A stretch of 64,000 nucleotides of DNA from Bin87 sp965208015 (GCA_965208015.1 CBDBNT010000004.1:496001-560000), one strand, 5' to 3'; positions 22,950-32,580 are shown, counted from the stretch's first letter. Translations and numbers: made by a program. The notes: a model not told the origin generated them from the letters alone.

Positions 22950-24869
22950 CTAGGTCTGCGGCCGTGGGCGGATGTACTCGTACCCGTTGATGTTGCGGAG
23001 GTCACGATAGCGCACGCCTTCGGACCAAGGCTGGATCCTGGGACCAACCGGCCAGATCACGTCGAAGTTGTACAGCCCAATATTGGTAATGGCGTTTTCG
23101 AACATGAACGTGGTGATCTCGAGGGCCAACGCTCGGCGCGCCTCGTTGTTGATCTCGGCCTTGTGCAGAGCGATCTTTTCGTCAAGCCAGGGGTGGTCGG
23201 CGCCGCTGGACCAGACCGCCTGGTGGACCAGCTTGGAGCCCTTGTCGGTAAATCCCACGCCCGGTTCCAGGCGGATACCGGCGGCGTGGCAGGTGGCGCC
23301 CTGGTACGTCCGTCCCACTATCGTGGGTCGAAGCGTGCCGTAGGGGACCTTTTGGAAATTCACGTCCACGCCGATGTCGGTCCACATGGAAGCGATGGCC
23401 TCACAAGCTTCCACTTCAACGGGCGCCCCGCGCAGGGACGGCGTGAGTGTAATGTCGAATCCATCGGGGTATCCGGCTTCTTCCAGAAGCTGTTTGGCCT
23501 GCTCGGGGTTGAATTCCCAGCGCATTTCCGGGGGCAACCAGGTGTCTTCGTACTGCCCGTATTCCCACATGACGGCCGGGCTGCCATATCCGCGCAGCAG
23601 GGTGTCAACGATACCCTGCCGGTCGATGGCGATGGACAATGCCCGGCGGACTTTTGCCGCGTTGGCCCATTCCTCTGAGTCGACATCCGCGCTGGCGGAA
23701 ATCCAGGGCAGTTCCGGATCAAAGCCGGGCAACTGGTCGTCCGTACCGGCGCCCACGTGGTATTGACCATAGATGTTGAGCGCCGATTCTCCTCCACCGG
23801 GCAGGCGCATCAATTCTGCGCCTTCCACGCTGAGCAGAGCATCCAGGGAATCGAAAGCGCTGACGGTGGTATCCAGGTTTCCGGTCTGGAATCCGGCGAC
23901 CCGGGAAGATTCTTCAGGGATTTCCCGGAAGTACATTTCAGCAAAATGCGGGGTCTTGCGCCAGTGGTTCTCCACGGCTTCCATGCGCCAGAAGGATCCG
24001 GTGCTGAATTCCACCAGGTCCCAGGACCCGGTGGCCGCAATCTGGTTGTTTGCCACTTCCGCCCCCAGTTCATCAGTCTGTTTTTTGCTGATGATCCAGG
24101 AGCCAGCGCCGCCCGCGCTGGTGGAAAATTCCATGACGGTGACCGGCGACCAGGGTGTTCCAGCGTCGACTTCCACGGTGTAGTCGTCGATGGCGATGGC
24201 GTGGCCATTTTCGCTGTCCCAAACCCTGCGGATGTTGGACGCCCGAGCGTGCTTGGAGCCCTCGGCTCCAAATTGCCGCATACCCCAGATCACGTCCTCG
24301 GCGGTCATTTCGCCGTAGCCCTTGTGGAACTGTACGCCTTCGTTCAAATGGAAGGTCCACGTCGAACCGTCTTCGGATACTTCCCAGCTTTTGGCCAACA
24401 TCGGGATGGTTTCCAGGTCGCTGCTGACCGTCAGGAGCGATTCGCCGATGGGAGCGGTTTGCAGGACAAAGATCTGCGGGTTACCCGTCAGGGCGGGGTG
24501 GCCCATGAAGGGCCCGAGTTCCTTCTGACCGACTGTCAAGGTGCCAACGGGCTTGTCGTCAACCATCACCTCGGCGACTTGCGGAGTGGCCGTGGGCGCC
24601 GTGACGGCGGCCGCCACCGGCACCTCCGTGGCTGCCGGGGCGGATGATCGGGATTCGGCCGCCGGAGCCTCCGTTGCTGCCGGCGCGGCCGGGGCCGCGC
24701 TCTGGCCGGCGGTAGTTTGGCCGGCGGCAGTCTGGCCAGCAGAGGTCTGACCGGTGGCTGGGGCGGGAGTTTCCGCCGCGCCGCCGCAGGCAACCACCAA
24801 GGCCAACATCAGGGACAGCGCGCCGAGACCGGCAGCGACGGTCAGAGACTTTCCCGGAAATGGCAGCAT
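22950..24869 (-). CDS. peptide ABC transporter substrate-binding lipoprotein 2 (system 1)
   Basis: 639 residues from ATG at 24869 (MLPFPGKSLTVAAGLGALSL). Lipobox LALVVAC, an Ala/Thr/Gln linker with short GQTAAGQT-type repeats not present in copy 1, then an SBP_bac_5 domain with WTFHLNEGVQFHKGYGEMTA and RALSIAIDRQGIVDTLL. Nearly the same domain sequence as copy 1, with differences concentrated at likely ligand-contact regions and in the linker. The short segment upstream of the ATG is also shared with copy 1, so regulatory leader and gene were duplicated together. Confidence 0.92.
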   Translation of the reverse strand: MLPFPGKSLTVAAGLGALSLMLALVVACGGAAETPAPATGQTSAGQTAAGQTTAGQSAAPAAPAATEAPAAESRSSAPAATEVPVAAAVTAPTATPQVAEVMVDDKPVGTLTVGQKELGPFMGHPALTGNPQIFVLQTAPIGESLLTVSSDLETIPMLAKSWEVSEDGSTWTFHLNEGVQFHKGYGEMTAEDVIWGMRQFGAEGSKHARASNIRRVWDSENGHAIAIDDYTVEVDAGTPWSPVTVMEFSTSAGGAGSWIISKKQTDELGAEVANNQIAATGSWDLVEFSTGSFWRMEAVENHWRKTPHFAEMYFREIPEESSRVAGFQTGNLDTTVSAFDSLDALLSVEGAELMRLPGGGESALNIYGQYHVGAGTDDQLPGFDPELPWISASADVDSEEWANAAKVRRALSIAIDRQGIVDTLLRGYGSPAVMWEYGQYEDTWLPPEMRWEFNPEQAKQLLEEAGYPDGFDITLTPSLRGAPVEVEACEAIASMWTDIGVDVNFQKVPYGTLRPTIVGRTYQGATCHAAGIRLEPGVGFTDKGSKLVHQAVWSSGADHPWLDEKIALHKAEINNEARRALALEITTFMFENAITNIGLYNFDVIWPVGPRIQPWSEGVRYRDLRNINGYEYIRPRPQT

Positions 24870-24918
24870 ATTTGCCTCATCGTCTTGTGATCGGGAGTCG
24901 ATTTTGCGAGTAGCTTTA

Positions 24919-26778
24919 CTACCGGTGCTTGATGTACTCGTAGCCGTTGATCTGGCGGACGTCGCTGCGGCGGACATGCTCGCCCCACGGCTGGATGCGT
25001 GGGCCCACCGGCCAGATGGCGTCGATGTTGTAGTAAGTCAGGTCGGTGAGGGCGTGGTCGAACAGGAACTGCCCGAGTTCGCGCTCCATCTGCTCGCGGG
25101 CGTCGGGGTCCACTTCACCCATGGCGCGGCGCATCAGGTCATCGGACCACTGGTGCTCCAGTCCGCGGTTGAAGGGGTTTTCGGTCAGGTAGCTGCCGAA
25201 GCCGCTTGCCGGCGTGGGCAGGGGGCCACCGGCGTGGCAGGTCGCCCCCTGGTAGGTCCGGCCCACCAGCGTGGGGCGCAGGGTGCCGTAGGGAATGCGC
25301 TGGAAGTCCACGTCCAGGCCGATGTCATTCCACATCTGCGCGATGGCTTCGCAGCTTTCCACTTCCTGGGGCGCGCCGCGCAGGGCCGGCGTCAGGGTGA
25401 TGTTGAACCCATCGGGGTATCCGGCCTCTTCCAGCAACTGCATGGCGCGTTCGGGGTTGTATTCCCAATCCCGGCCGTCCAGGTAGTGCTCGAAGCCGCT
25501 GTACGAGTGGATGGGCGTGGCGGTGCTACCGTTGCCGGACAGGATTTCGTCAACCAGGGCCTGGCGGTCAATGGCGGTCATCAGGGCCAGGCGCACCTTG
25601 CGAGCCCGGTCCCACTCCGGCGAGGTTATATCGTCAGTTGGGGAAACCCACGGGTTTTCGGGGTCGTAGCCAGGCCGGGTTTCGATGCCCTCGACCGGGT
25701 ACCAGTTTCCGTAAATCCGCAGGCTCTGCACGATGGCGTTGGGAACCTTCATCAGTTCGGCGCCTTCCACCTCCAGCACGCTGGGTATGGAGTCGTAGCC
25801 CATGAGGAAGGTATCCAGGGCGCCGGTCTTGAACCCGGCGACGCGGGAGGACTCTTCGGGGATTTCCCACATGACGAACTGGTCGAAGGCGGGGGTGTGC
25901 CGCCAGTGATCGCGGACCGCCTGCATCTTCCAGAACTCGCCGGTGCGGTGGTCGACGATTTCCCAGGGGCCGGTGGCGGCCATGTTCGCGCTGGCCTCTT
26001 CGACGCCCAGTTCCTCGGTCTGCCTCTTGCTGGCGATGAAGGTGGAAGCGCCGCCGGGGGTCATGTGCCAGCGCTGGGCGATCACGTGGACCAGGGGTTC
26101 ACCGGTGTGCACCTGCACGGTGTAGTCGTCGATGATCATCGAGCCGTCGCGGTCCGCCCAGAAGGTCTCCAACTGACCGGCGCGAGGGTGCTTGCTCAGG
26201 CCCCACTGCTGCATCGACCAGACGACGTCCTCGGCCTTCATCTCGCCGTAGCCCTTGTGGAACTGCACGCCCTTGTTCAGATGGAAGGTCCAGACGAGGA
26301 AGTCGTCGGAGATCTCCCATGATTCGGCAAGCAGGCCCAGGACCTCGCGGTTCACGTCCTCCTGCAGCAGCCCTTCGCCGATGGGCGCGGTGCCGTGGAC
26401 GAAGATCTGCGGGTTGCCCAAGGTGCTGGGGTGCAGGAAGAAGGGTCCCATTTCCTTCAGGCCGGTGCTCAGGATGCCCGTGGGCTCTGCCATCATCATG
26501 GAGTCGCCCGAACCGGCGGCCTGGGGCACGGCGGTGGGAGCGGCCTGGCCCGCCTGGGCGGGCGCGGCCTGCGTCGGCGCGGCCGGCGCGGCGGCCTGCT
26601 GGCCACCGGAGGCGGGTTGCTGTTGCGCCGGCTGTTGCGCAGCGGCGGCAGCAGTGGGCGCCGCGGCCGGAGCTGCCGACTCTTCGGCGGTACCGCACGC
26701 GACAATGGGGGTCAGGACTAAACCCCCAATCACAAGGACAAGCAAACTCTTGCGGCTGATTCCAAACCAACTCATCAA
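24919..26778 (-). CDS. peptide ABC transporter substrate-binding lipoprotein 3 (system 1)
   Basis: 619 residues, first gene of the operon. Signal peptide KSLLVLVIGGLVLTPIVACG with lipobox PIVAC, a low-complexity Ala/Gln/Pro linker (about residues 30-90), then an SBP_bac_5 domain with WTFHLNKGVQFHKGYGEMKA and LALMTAIDRQALVDEIL. Less similar to copies 1 and 2 than these are to each other, so it is the older paralogue. AGG-rich ribosome binding site (CCGGAGGTAG) lies before the ATG. Three binding proteins with one permease/ATPase set suggests alternative ligands for one importer. Confidence 0.92.
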   Translation of the reverse strand: MMSWFGISRKSLLVLVIGGLVLTPIVACGTAEESAAPAAAPTAAAAAQQPAQQQPASGGQQAAAPAAPTQAAPAQAGQAAPTAVPQAAGSGDSMMMAEPTGILSTGLKEMGPFFLHPSTLGNPQIFVHGTAPIGEGLLQEDVNREVLGLLAESWEISDDFLVWTFHLNKGVQFHKGYGEMKAEDVVWSMQQWGLSKHPRAGQLETFWADRDGSMIIDDYTVQVHTGEPLVHVIAQRWHMTPGGASTFIASKRQTEELGVEEASANMAATGPWEIVDHRTGEFWKMQAVRDHWRHTPAFDQFVMWEIPEESSRVAGFKTGALDTFLMGYDSIPSVLEVEGAELMKVPNAIVQSLRIYGNWYPVEGIETRPGYDPENPWVSPTDDITSPEWDRARKVRLALMTAIDRQALVDEILSGNGSTATPIHSYSGFEHYLDGRDWEYNPERAMQLLEEAGYPDGFNITLTPALRGAPQEVESCEAIAQMWNDIGLDVDFQRIPYGTLRPTLVGRTYQGATCHAGGPLPTPASGFGSYLTENPFNRGLEHQWSDDLMRRAMGEVDPDAREQMERELGQFLFDHALTDLTYYNIDAIWPVGPRIQPWGEHVRRSDVRQINGYEYIKHR

Positions 26779-26819
26779 ACTACCTCCGGTCGGAGTTTTC
26801 CATTGTGAAGGAACCGTAG

Positions 26820-26841
26820 GAAAACGGGCTCCAAGAGCCCG
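26820..26841 (-). terminator. terminator-like hairpin in the leader of the binding-protein operon
   Basis: Read leftward: CGGGCTC TTG GAGCCCG (seven perfect pairs) followed by TTTTCCT. It lies about 65 bases after the predicted start and 42 bases before the ATG of binding protein 3, so it could attenuate the operon. A weaker stem TCTCG/CGAGA lies at 26882-26897. Confidence 0.45.
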
Positions 26842-26913
26842 CCGCTACAAGGCTGGGATGTGGCAAATCTGTACGCTCCAAGTCTCGAAAATCGAGATTA
26901 TGAACGCCGTCGC

Positions 26914-26942
26914 AGTCTATCGGACGGGATTTGCAATGTCAA
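26914..26942 (-). promoter_or_regulatory. strong promoter for the opp system 1 operon
   Basis: On the minus strand TTGACA (26942-26937), exactly 17 bases, TAGACT (26919-26914). AT-rich DNA upstream (26943-27000) could be an UP element. Confidence 0.65.
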
Positions 26943-26993
26943 TATATCGTATACTAATTATCAACCTAAATTATTATCTTGAAAAACGATATA
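26943..26993. promoter_or_regulatory. inverted repeat upstream of the -35, possible operator
   Basis: TATATCGT (26943-26950) and ACGATATA (26986-26993) are perfect inverted copies 35 bases apart. The first half touches the -35 hexamer. The block is much more AT-rich than the rest of the window. A DNA-looping regulator or a sigma-factor UP element could explain it. Confidence 0.35.
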
Positions 26994-27031
26994 GTTATCG
27001 AATCAAAGTTGCAACATGGTCAATGGCCGTC

Positions 27032-28261
27032 TCAGGCGCGGCGCAGCTGCGGAGCCGCCATGGCGAGCAGCGCGACCAGCACGATGCCGGTCAAACCCAC
27101 GACCTGGGCCGCGGCCGGAGCGCCCCATCCGCCGGCGATGGCTCCGGCCGCCACGCTCCCGAAGCTGTAGGCCAGGATCGCGAAGGACCGCAGGCTCATT
27201 ACCCGGCCCCGATATTGCGGATCGGTGGTGCGGAGCAACAGCGTCAAAATCAGCACCTGGGTAGAGGCGAAGGACATACCCACCAGCGCGAAGATCGCCA
27301 TCGACAGGTAGAAGGATGTCGACAACGAAAAGAGCAGTATCGTGCCGTGCCATGAAAACACCGCAAGGATGAGCAGCAACCCGGGACGGCGCAGGTTCGG
27401 CAACATGGTGAAGCCAAGGGATCCGCTGAGTGCCCCGCTGCCGAAGGCGAACAACAGCAGACCCAACCCTGCCGCGTCGCTGCCCAAAACGTCCCGGGCG
27501 AAGATAGGCGCCAATCCGGTGTGCACGGTCCAGCCGGCCAGATTGATGATGACGGAGACGGACAGGACCGCCCAGAGCACCTGGTTGCCGGCGACGTACC
27601 GCAATCCTCCCAGCACGGTGCTGAGCACGCGCTCCGGAGCACGGACGACACTGGACTCGGGCCGACGGATTCCCAGGGCTACGCAGCCACTCACCAGGTA
27701 AAGGCAGGCGATTGCAGTGTACGCGCCCTGCGGCCCCAGCCCTTTAAATAGATAGCCACCAATCACCGGGCCGCAGAGCATCGCGATGTTCATGGCTACG
27801 GTGTTGAACGCCGCACCGTGACTCAGTTGGTCGGTGCGCAGGGTATCCGCCACCAGGGACTGCGCCACCGGCATCTGGCAGAGGCGGACGACCCCCATGA
27901 CCAGCGTAATCGCGAAGATGTGCCAGACCTCCAGGGTTCCGGTAAGGATCAGGGCCAGCATCAGCGCGCCCATGGCGCCCATGATGAATTCGACGGAAGC
28001 CAGGAGGCGATTGCGCGGCAGCCGATCGGCGATTGCGCCCGTGAACAAAGCGAGGAAGTTCAGCGCCATCCGCGCGGCCGCGATGGCTCCGACCAGGAAG
28101 GGCGAGTCGGTGAGGGTCAGCACGAACCAGCCCAGCACCGCGGACTCCATCTGGGTGCCGACGCCCACGAGGGCGGTGGATCCCCAGACGAAGGCGTAAT
28201 CGCGGTTCCGGAAAATGCCCAGAGGGGAGGAAGCGCGATGCAGCGTCGTCGCAACTCTCAT
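27032..28261 (-). CDS. major facilitator superfamily exporter
   Basis: 409 residues with about twelve hydrophobic segments. N-terminal FRNRDYAFVWGSTALVGVGT and the loop GAIADRLPRNRLLA (MFS motif A-like D-R-x-x-R) place it with the drug/enterobactin-type exporters of the DHA3 group. Substrate unknown. It is similar in layout to the MFS gene at 48841-50118. It is divergent from the flavin monooxygenase gene at 28448. Confidence 0.88.
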   Translation of the reverse strand: MRVATTLHRASSPLGIFRNRDYAFVWGSTALVGVGTQMESAVLGWFVLTLTDSPFLVGAIAAARMALNFLALFTGAIADRLPRNRLLASVEFIMGAMGALMLALILTGTLEVWHIFAITLVMGVVRLCQMPVAQSLVADTLRTDQLSHGAAFNTVAMNIAMLCGPVIGGYLFKGLGPQGAYTAIACLYLVSGCVALGIRRPESSVVRAPERVLSTVLGGLRYVAGNQVLWAVLSVSVIINLAGWTVHTGLAPIFARDVLGSDAAGLGLLLFAFGSGALSGSLGFTMLPNLRRPGLLLILAVFSWHGTILLFSLSTSFYLSMAIFALVGMSFASTQVLILTLLLRTTDPQYRGRVMSLRSFAILAYSFGSVAAGAIAGGWGAPAAAQVVGLTGIVLVALLAMAAPQLRRA

Positions 28262-28447
28262 GCTGGACCCGAGCCGTGAGGTCTCGACGAGTCAGGGCTA
28301 CGAGCGGCGGCCGAGAACAGCGGGGTCAGCCGCCATAAATCACCTGGATTTGTTGTCACCCGTCTTCCCTCTGATCTGCGACGCCAATCGAGTGCCGGAT
28401 GATAACATGCGGCACGATGAGGCATTGCATATACGCGGGTTGGCGGT

Positions 28448-29683
28448 GTGCAGCAGGTACGTGATAGTCTGCTGACCGCCGCCCATGCGACGCCACCTCC
28501 TATCAGATCAGTGACTACCAAGCAACGAAACGCGCCCGCGACCCCGACCGCCGCCGATCTGATGCGGCGGGCCTCGGAGATGTTGCCGGCTCTGAGGGAA
28601 CGAGCAGCCCGCACCGAGGAGCTGCGTCGGCTGCCCGAAGAAACCGTGGCTGACCTGCTGGCGTCGGGCTTGTATCGCATCGGCGTGCCGGCACGATACG
28701 GCGGGTTGGACGTTGATTACGCCCTCGTGCTGGATGTGGCGGCCGAATTGGGGCGGGCGTGTCCGGCCACGGCGTGGTGCTACGGATTGTGGGCGGCGCA
28801 CGCTTGGCTGGTGGGATACTGGCCGGAGCCGGCGCAGGAAGAGGTGTTCGGATCGGATCCTGACGCGCTGTGCTCCAGTTCGCTTAACGTGGGCCGGTCC
28901 ACCTGCATACCTGTAGACGGCGGGTATCGGCTGACTGGAAGGTGGGAGTTTTCCAGCGGATGCGACGCGGCCAACTGGTTGATGCTGGGCGTGCCGGGGA
29001 TCGGCGAACGGAACTGGGCGCTGGCGCCACGGGGTGATTACACCATCGTGGATACGTGGTTTGTGTCAGGACTGCGGGGGAGTGGCAGCAAGGACATCGT
29101 GGTGGAAGACGCTTTCGTTCCGGCACACCGGATACTGGACGTTACCACTGCCGGCGACGGCGACTGGACCGGCTGGGAATTGCACGGCCAGAGCAGGTAC
29201 CGCGTACCGATACCGGCGCTGCTCGGCTGGGATCTGGTGGCGCCGATGCTGGGCATCGCCCAGGGCATGTTGGACGAGTTCATCGCCAAGACTGCCGGAA
29301 CCTCGGGCACTGCCAAGTCGGCGGATTCAACGGCGGTGCACATTCGCGTCTCCCAGTCCGCAGCGGAGATCGACGCCGGCAGGGCGCTGATGAACCGCGA
29401 CGTGCGCGAGACGCTGGACCGGGCGGGCGCCGGCGGAGGCTTCACCACGCTGGAGCGAGCGAAGTACCGGCGGGACAAGGCCTACGTGACCCAGCTTTGC
29501 CTGCAAGCCGTGAACCGGATCTTCGACATCAGCGGGGGGCACGGACTGTTCGAGGCCGATCCGTTGCAACGATTCCACCGGGACGCCCACGCCGTTGCCC
29601 ACCGGGACACGCTCATCATGGACCTGGGCGGGCAGGAGTACGGGCGGGTGGCGCTGGGGCTGGACGCTGAGGGTAGAATCTAG
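28448..29683 (+). CDS. acyl-CoA dehydrogenase-fold flavin monooxygenase (HsaA/HpaB-like)
   Basis: The acyl-CoA dehydrogenase fold with PF08028-type C-terminus is seen: ARYGGLDVDYALVLDVAAEL, CPATAWCYGLWAAHAWLVGY, LTGRWEFSSGCDAANWLMLG, then the GLRGSGSKDIVVEDAFVPAH loop typical of two-component flavin hydroxylases and DszC-like enzymes. The longest frame starts with GTG at 28448; GTG at 28511 gives a more usual N-terminus (about 390 residues). A flavin reductase partner is not in the window. Substrate probably aromatic or sulfur-containing; not resolvable. Such monooxygenases are abundant in SAR202 relatives. Confidence 0.8.
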   Translation: MQQVRDSLLTAAHATPPPIRSVTTKQRNAPATPTAADLMRRASEMLPALRERAARTEELRRLPEETVADLLASGLYRIGVPARYGGLDVDYALVLDVAAELGRACPATAWCYGLWAAHAWLVGYWPEPAQEEVFGSDPDALCSSSLNVGRSTCIPVDGGYRLTGRWEFSSGCDAANWLMLGVPGIGERNWALAPRGDYTIVDTWFVSGLRGSGSKDIVVEDAFVPAHRILDVTTAGDGDWTGWELHGQSRYRVPIPALLGWDLVAPMLGIAQGMLDEFIAKTAGTSGTAKSADSTAVHIRVSQSAAEIDAGRALMNRDVRETLDRAGAGGGFTTLERAKYRRDKAYVTQLCLQAVNRIFDISGGHGLFEADPLQRFHRDAHAVAHRDTLIMDLGGQEYGRVALGLDAEGRI

Positions 29684-29731
29684 CAGCTGATTATGGTGAG
29701 TTCCCGACCGAATTGAATCGAAGGAGTTGAT

Positions 29732-31531
29732 ATGGCGATCCAGCAGACGATGCACAATCTGGAACAGGGAGACGTGAACCTGCCCGAGTCGGGGCGCCCG
29801 GTGATCCGCTCCAACGAGGGCGTCATCTCGTCGGGACATTACCTGACGTCCATGGCCGGCATGAGGATACTGCTGGCCGGCGGCAACGCCTTCGACGCCA
29901 TGGTGGCGGCCAGCCTCGCCGCGGCGGTGGTGGAACCCATCGCGTCGTACTCGCTGGCTGCCGAGGGCGTGTTCATGCTGTACGACTCGGCCTCCGGAGA
30001 CCTGACGTCACTGTCCGGACAGGGTGGCGCGCCGGCAGCGGCCACGGCGGAGTTCTATCGCTCGCGGGGACACGAGCGCATCCCCACCGGGCCGGGCAAG
30101 GACGCGCCGCTGTCGTTCACCCAGCCGGGCATTGTCGACGCCTTCATCAACATGCTGGACCGGTACGGCACGATGTCGTTTGCTGACGTTGTAGAGCCGG
30201 CGATCCGCTACGCCGAGGACGGCATCCCCCACTACGAGTACATGCTGGAGCGACTGCGATCGGAGACAGGTCAGGAGCAGTTCGACAACTTCCCTCCCGG
30301 TGGATGGGAGGTCTTTTATGAAGATCGCAAGGTTCCGGCTCCCGGAACTTTGATGCGACAGCCGGGCCTGGCCAACACGCTCAAGGCCATGAGCGACGCA
30401 TCAGCGACGGCGTCCGGCTCGCGCTCGAATAGCCTACAGGCGGCGAGGAAGGCATTTTACGAGGGTCGCACTGCGGAATTGATTGTGGAGGAGTCGCGGA
30501 AGGTGGGTGGCATCCTTGAGATGGAGGACCTTTCCGGATACCACGCGCCATTCTGCGAACCGGTGAGCACCACCTTCAACGGCCACGAGGTGTGGGGGCA
30601 CGACTCCTGGACCCAGGGACCCATGCTGATGCAGGCGCTGAATATCCTGGAGAACTTCGACCTCAAGGCCATGGGGCACAACAGCCCGGCATACATCCAC
30701 ACGGTGGCCGAGGCGCTGAAGCTGTGCTTCGGTGACCGGGAGGCTTTTTACGGCGATCCCGACTTCGCGACAGTGCCCATGGACGGGTTGCTGTCTAAGG
30801 AGTACGCCGCCATCCGCGCCGGGGAGATTGATCCCGAGGGCGCCTACCCCGAGCAGCGGCCGGCCGGCGACCCCTGGCGCTTCTCCAAGAAGACCGGTCG
30901 CACCGCCCCGCAGGTCATGGCCGCGGCTATCGGGCCGGACACCTCTGCCGACGATGGCACGACGCACGTGTCAGTATTGGACCGCCACGGCAACCTGGTG
31001 TGCGGCACCATCAGCGGCGGGTCGTTCTCCAAGTCGGTGTTCTTCCCCGAATTAGGAGCCTGCCTGAGCACGCGGATCGAGATGTTCAACTGTGAGCCGG
31101 GCCACCCCAACGTGGTGGAGCCGGGCAAGCGGCCGCGCACGACGCTGGTGAACTACATCCTGGCGAAAGACGGCAAGCCGGTGATGACGGTGGGATGCCC
31201 CGGCGGCGACAATCAGGTGCAGGGCAACCTGCAAATGATCCTGAACTCGCTGGTGTTCGGGATGGACCCGCAGCAGGCAGTGGAGGCGCCACGGTTCGCC
31301 ACCTCCAGCAACGTGAACTCCTTCTATCCCCACGTCTACTACCCGGGCCAACTGGATCTGGAGGATGGGTTCCCCGAATCCACGGAAGGCACGCTGAAGG
31401 CGCTGGGCCACAGGATCCACCACACTGCCAACTGCGGGCTGGGCGCGACGGTGTCAGTGCGAGACCCGGAGACGGGTTCATTGAGCACCGGGGCAGATCC
31501 GCGGCGGGCGTGCTACGCGCTGGCGCTGTAG
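29732..31531 (+). CDS. gamma-glutamyltransferase family protein
   Basis: 599-residue N-terminal nucleophile hydrolase. Maturation site and nucleophile Thr are in SADDGTTHVSVLDRHGNLV; large-subunit landmarks are GGNAFDAMVAASLAAAVVEP and GQGGAPAAAT; the small subunit has GKRPRTTLVNYILAKDG. Start ATG with AAGGAG 6 bases upstream. No signal peptide is evident, so it may be cytoplasmic, unlike classical periplasmic GGT. It may act on glutathione, gamma-glutamyl amides, or, as in many relatives, cephalosporin-acylase-type substrates. Confidence 0.9.
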   Translation: MAIQQTMHNLEQGDVNLPESGRPVIRSNEGVISSGHYLTSMAGMRILLAGGNAFDAMVAASLAAAVVEPIASYSLAAEGVFMLYDSASGDLTSLSGQGGAPAAATAEFYRSRGHERIPTGPGKDAPLSFTQPGIVDAFINMLDRYGTMSFADVVEPAIRYAEDGIPHYEYMLERLRSETGQEQFDNFPPGGWEVFYEDRKVPAPGTLMRQPGLANTLKAMSDASATASGSRSNSLQAARKAFYEGRTAELIVEESRKVGGILEMEDLSGYHAPFCEPVSTTFNGHEVWGHDSWTQGPMLMQALNILENFDLKAMGHNSPAYIHTVAEALKLCFGDREAFYGDPDFATVPMDGLLSKEYAAIRAGEIDPEGAYPEQRPAGDPWRFSKKTGRTAPQVMAAAIGPDTSADDGTTHVSVLDRHGNLVCGTISGGSFSKSVFFPELGACLSTRIEMFNCEPGHPNVVEPGKRPRTTLVNYILAKDGKPVMTVGCPGGDNQVQGNLQMILNSLVFGMDPQQAVEAPRFATSSNVNSFYPHVYYPGQLDLEDGFPESTEGTLKALGHRIHHTANCGLGATVSVRDPETGSLSTGADPRRACYALAL

Positions 31532-31617
31532 GAGGCGGCCACAGTTTGCGGAGGATTCATTGAAGACGAGGTTGCCGCCCCCAGGCCAACAGCGCCAGCG
31601 CGCCAATGGGAGCAAAA

Positions 31618-32016
31618 ATGAAAACCTGGATGGTATTTGGCATCATCGGCGTCGTGGCTTTGATTGCCGTCAGCACCGTGGGCGCTCTCGCCTACCGCTG
31701 GGCGGTGGCGCCGGCTCGGGGCGCCGTTGAAGAGCGTGAAATCATCAACCGGGGCCAATTCCGCATCCAAGCCTACGAGCAGTTCTATCGCTGGCAGGAA
31801 GAGCTCGACGCCATACGGGTAAAGCTCGACGGCTATCCCGCATCCGGCCTCGACCGTCGGGAACAGACCGAATGCCGTGGCCTGCTCGCCCGTTACGCCG
31901 ACATCGTAGCCAAGTACAACGCGGCGTCCCGCGCGGAACGCACCCAGGGCAAATGGCAAGACCCGGATCTGCCGGAAACGCTGTCGAACGAACCCATCAG
32001 GAGCTGTGGATCATGA
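31618..32016 (+). CDS. small membrane-anchored protein of unknown function
   Basis: 132 residues from ATG at 31618 (MKTWMVFGIIGVVALIAVST): one N-terminal membrane span, then a charged helical domain with RGQFRIQAYEQFYRWQEELD and a QTECRGLLARYADIVAKYNAA helix. This pattern resembles short inner-membrane proteins of phages and plasmids, but no family is recognised. Its stop overlaps the start of the next lipoprotein gene (ATGA), so they form a two-gene unit. Confidence 0.65.
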   Translation: MKTWMVFGIIGVVALIAVSTVGALAYRWAVAPARGAVEEREIINRGQFRIQAYEQFYRWQEELDAIRVKLDGYPASGLDRREQTECRGLLARYADIVAKYNAASRAERTQGKWQDPDLPETLSNEPIRSCGS

Positions 32017-32546
32017 AATCCCTACCCATTGCCGCCATCAGCATCCTCATGGCGACGTTGGCGTTGGCGGCCTGCACCACCACTCCGAGCGACACTCAAC
32101 TTTCGCGTCAGGCGCAGCAGGAAGCGTCGGGGCGGGCTTTCACCGCCATCCCGCCTTACATTCCCACCGAGTACACCGCCCGAGAGGACATCAACTGGTA
32201 TCTGCAAGAGACCGAAGGCCGCCACACATGGTACGTGTACGCGCTCTCGTTCACCGGGGAACCGCTGTTTTACATCGTGAGCGACATGAAGCCGCGCAAC
32301 ATTTGCGTGTCGATCACCGCCCCGGACCGCGTTGCCGGCAGTTCAGCGGGCTATGCCGTTCGCAGCGCGCCGGCGCTGGACGGCGTTTATTACGGCGGCG
32401 CGGCCTGCAACGCTTACTATATGCGCGACGCCACGACCGGCGGATTCATCGAACTCGCCGGCGACACTTTCTCACTGGTCAGCTCCAAAACGCCGCTGTT
32501 TCTGGAGACCGACATCCGACGCCTGGAGCCAGGCGAAGCCAATTAA
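32013..32546 (+). CDS. lipoprotein of unknown function
   Basis: 177 residues from ATG at 32013 with AGGAG upstream. Signal peptide MKSLPIAAISILMATLALAAC ends in a lipobox LALAAC (the signal is quoted only to that point). The mature domain includes REDINWYLQETEGRHTWYVY, SDMKPRNICVSITAPDR and GVYYGGAACNAYYMRDATTG. The pattern resembles hypothetical phage-borne lipoproteins. Coupled by a 4-base overlap to the preceding membrane protein. Function unknown. Confidence 0.7.
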   Translation: MKSLPIAAISILMATLALAACTTTPSDTQLSRQAQQEASGRAFTAIPPYIPTEYTAREDINWYLQETEGRHTWYVYALSFTGEPLFYIVSDMKPRNICVSITAPDRVAGSSAGYAVRSAPALDGVYYGGAACNAYYMRDATTGGFIELAGDTFSLVSSKTPLFLETDIRRLEPGEAN

Positions 32547-32580
32547 GCTTTCCAGCAATGACAAATCGGCACGTGTGAGG

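Noticed and set aside
24754..26322. 522-codon plus-strand frame opposite binding proteins 2 and 3
   Set aside because: Shadow frame; the leftward lipoprotein genes are supported by lipobox and SBP_bac_5 motifs.
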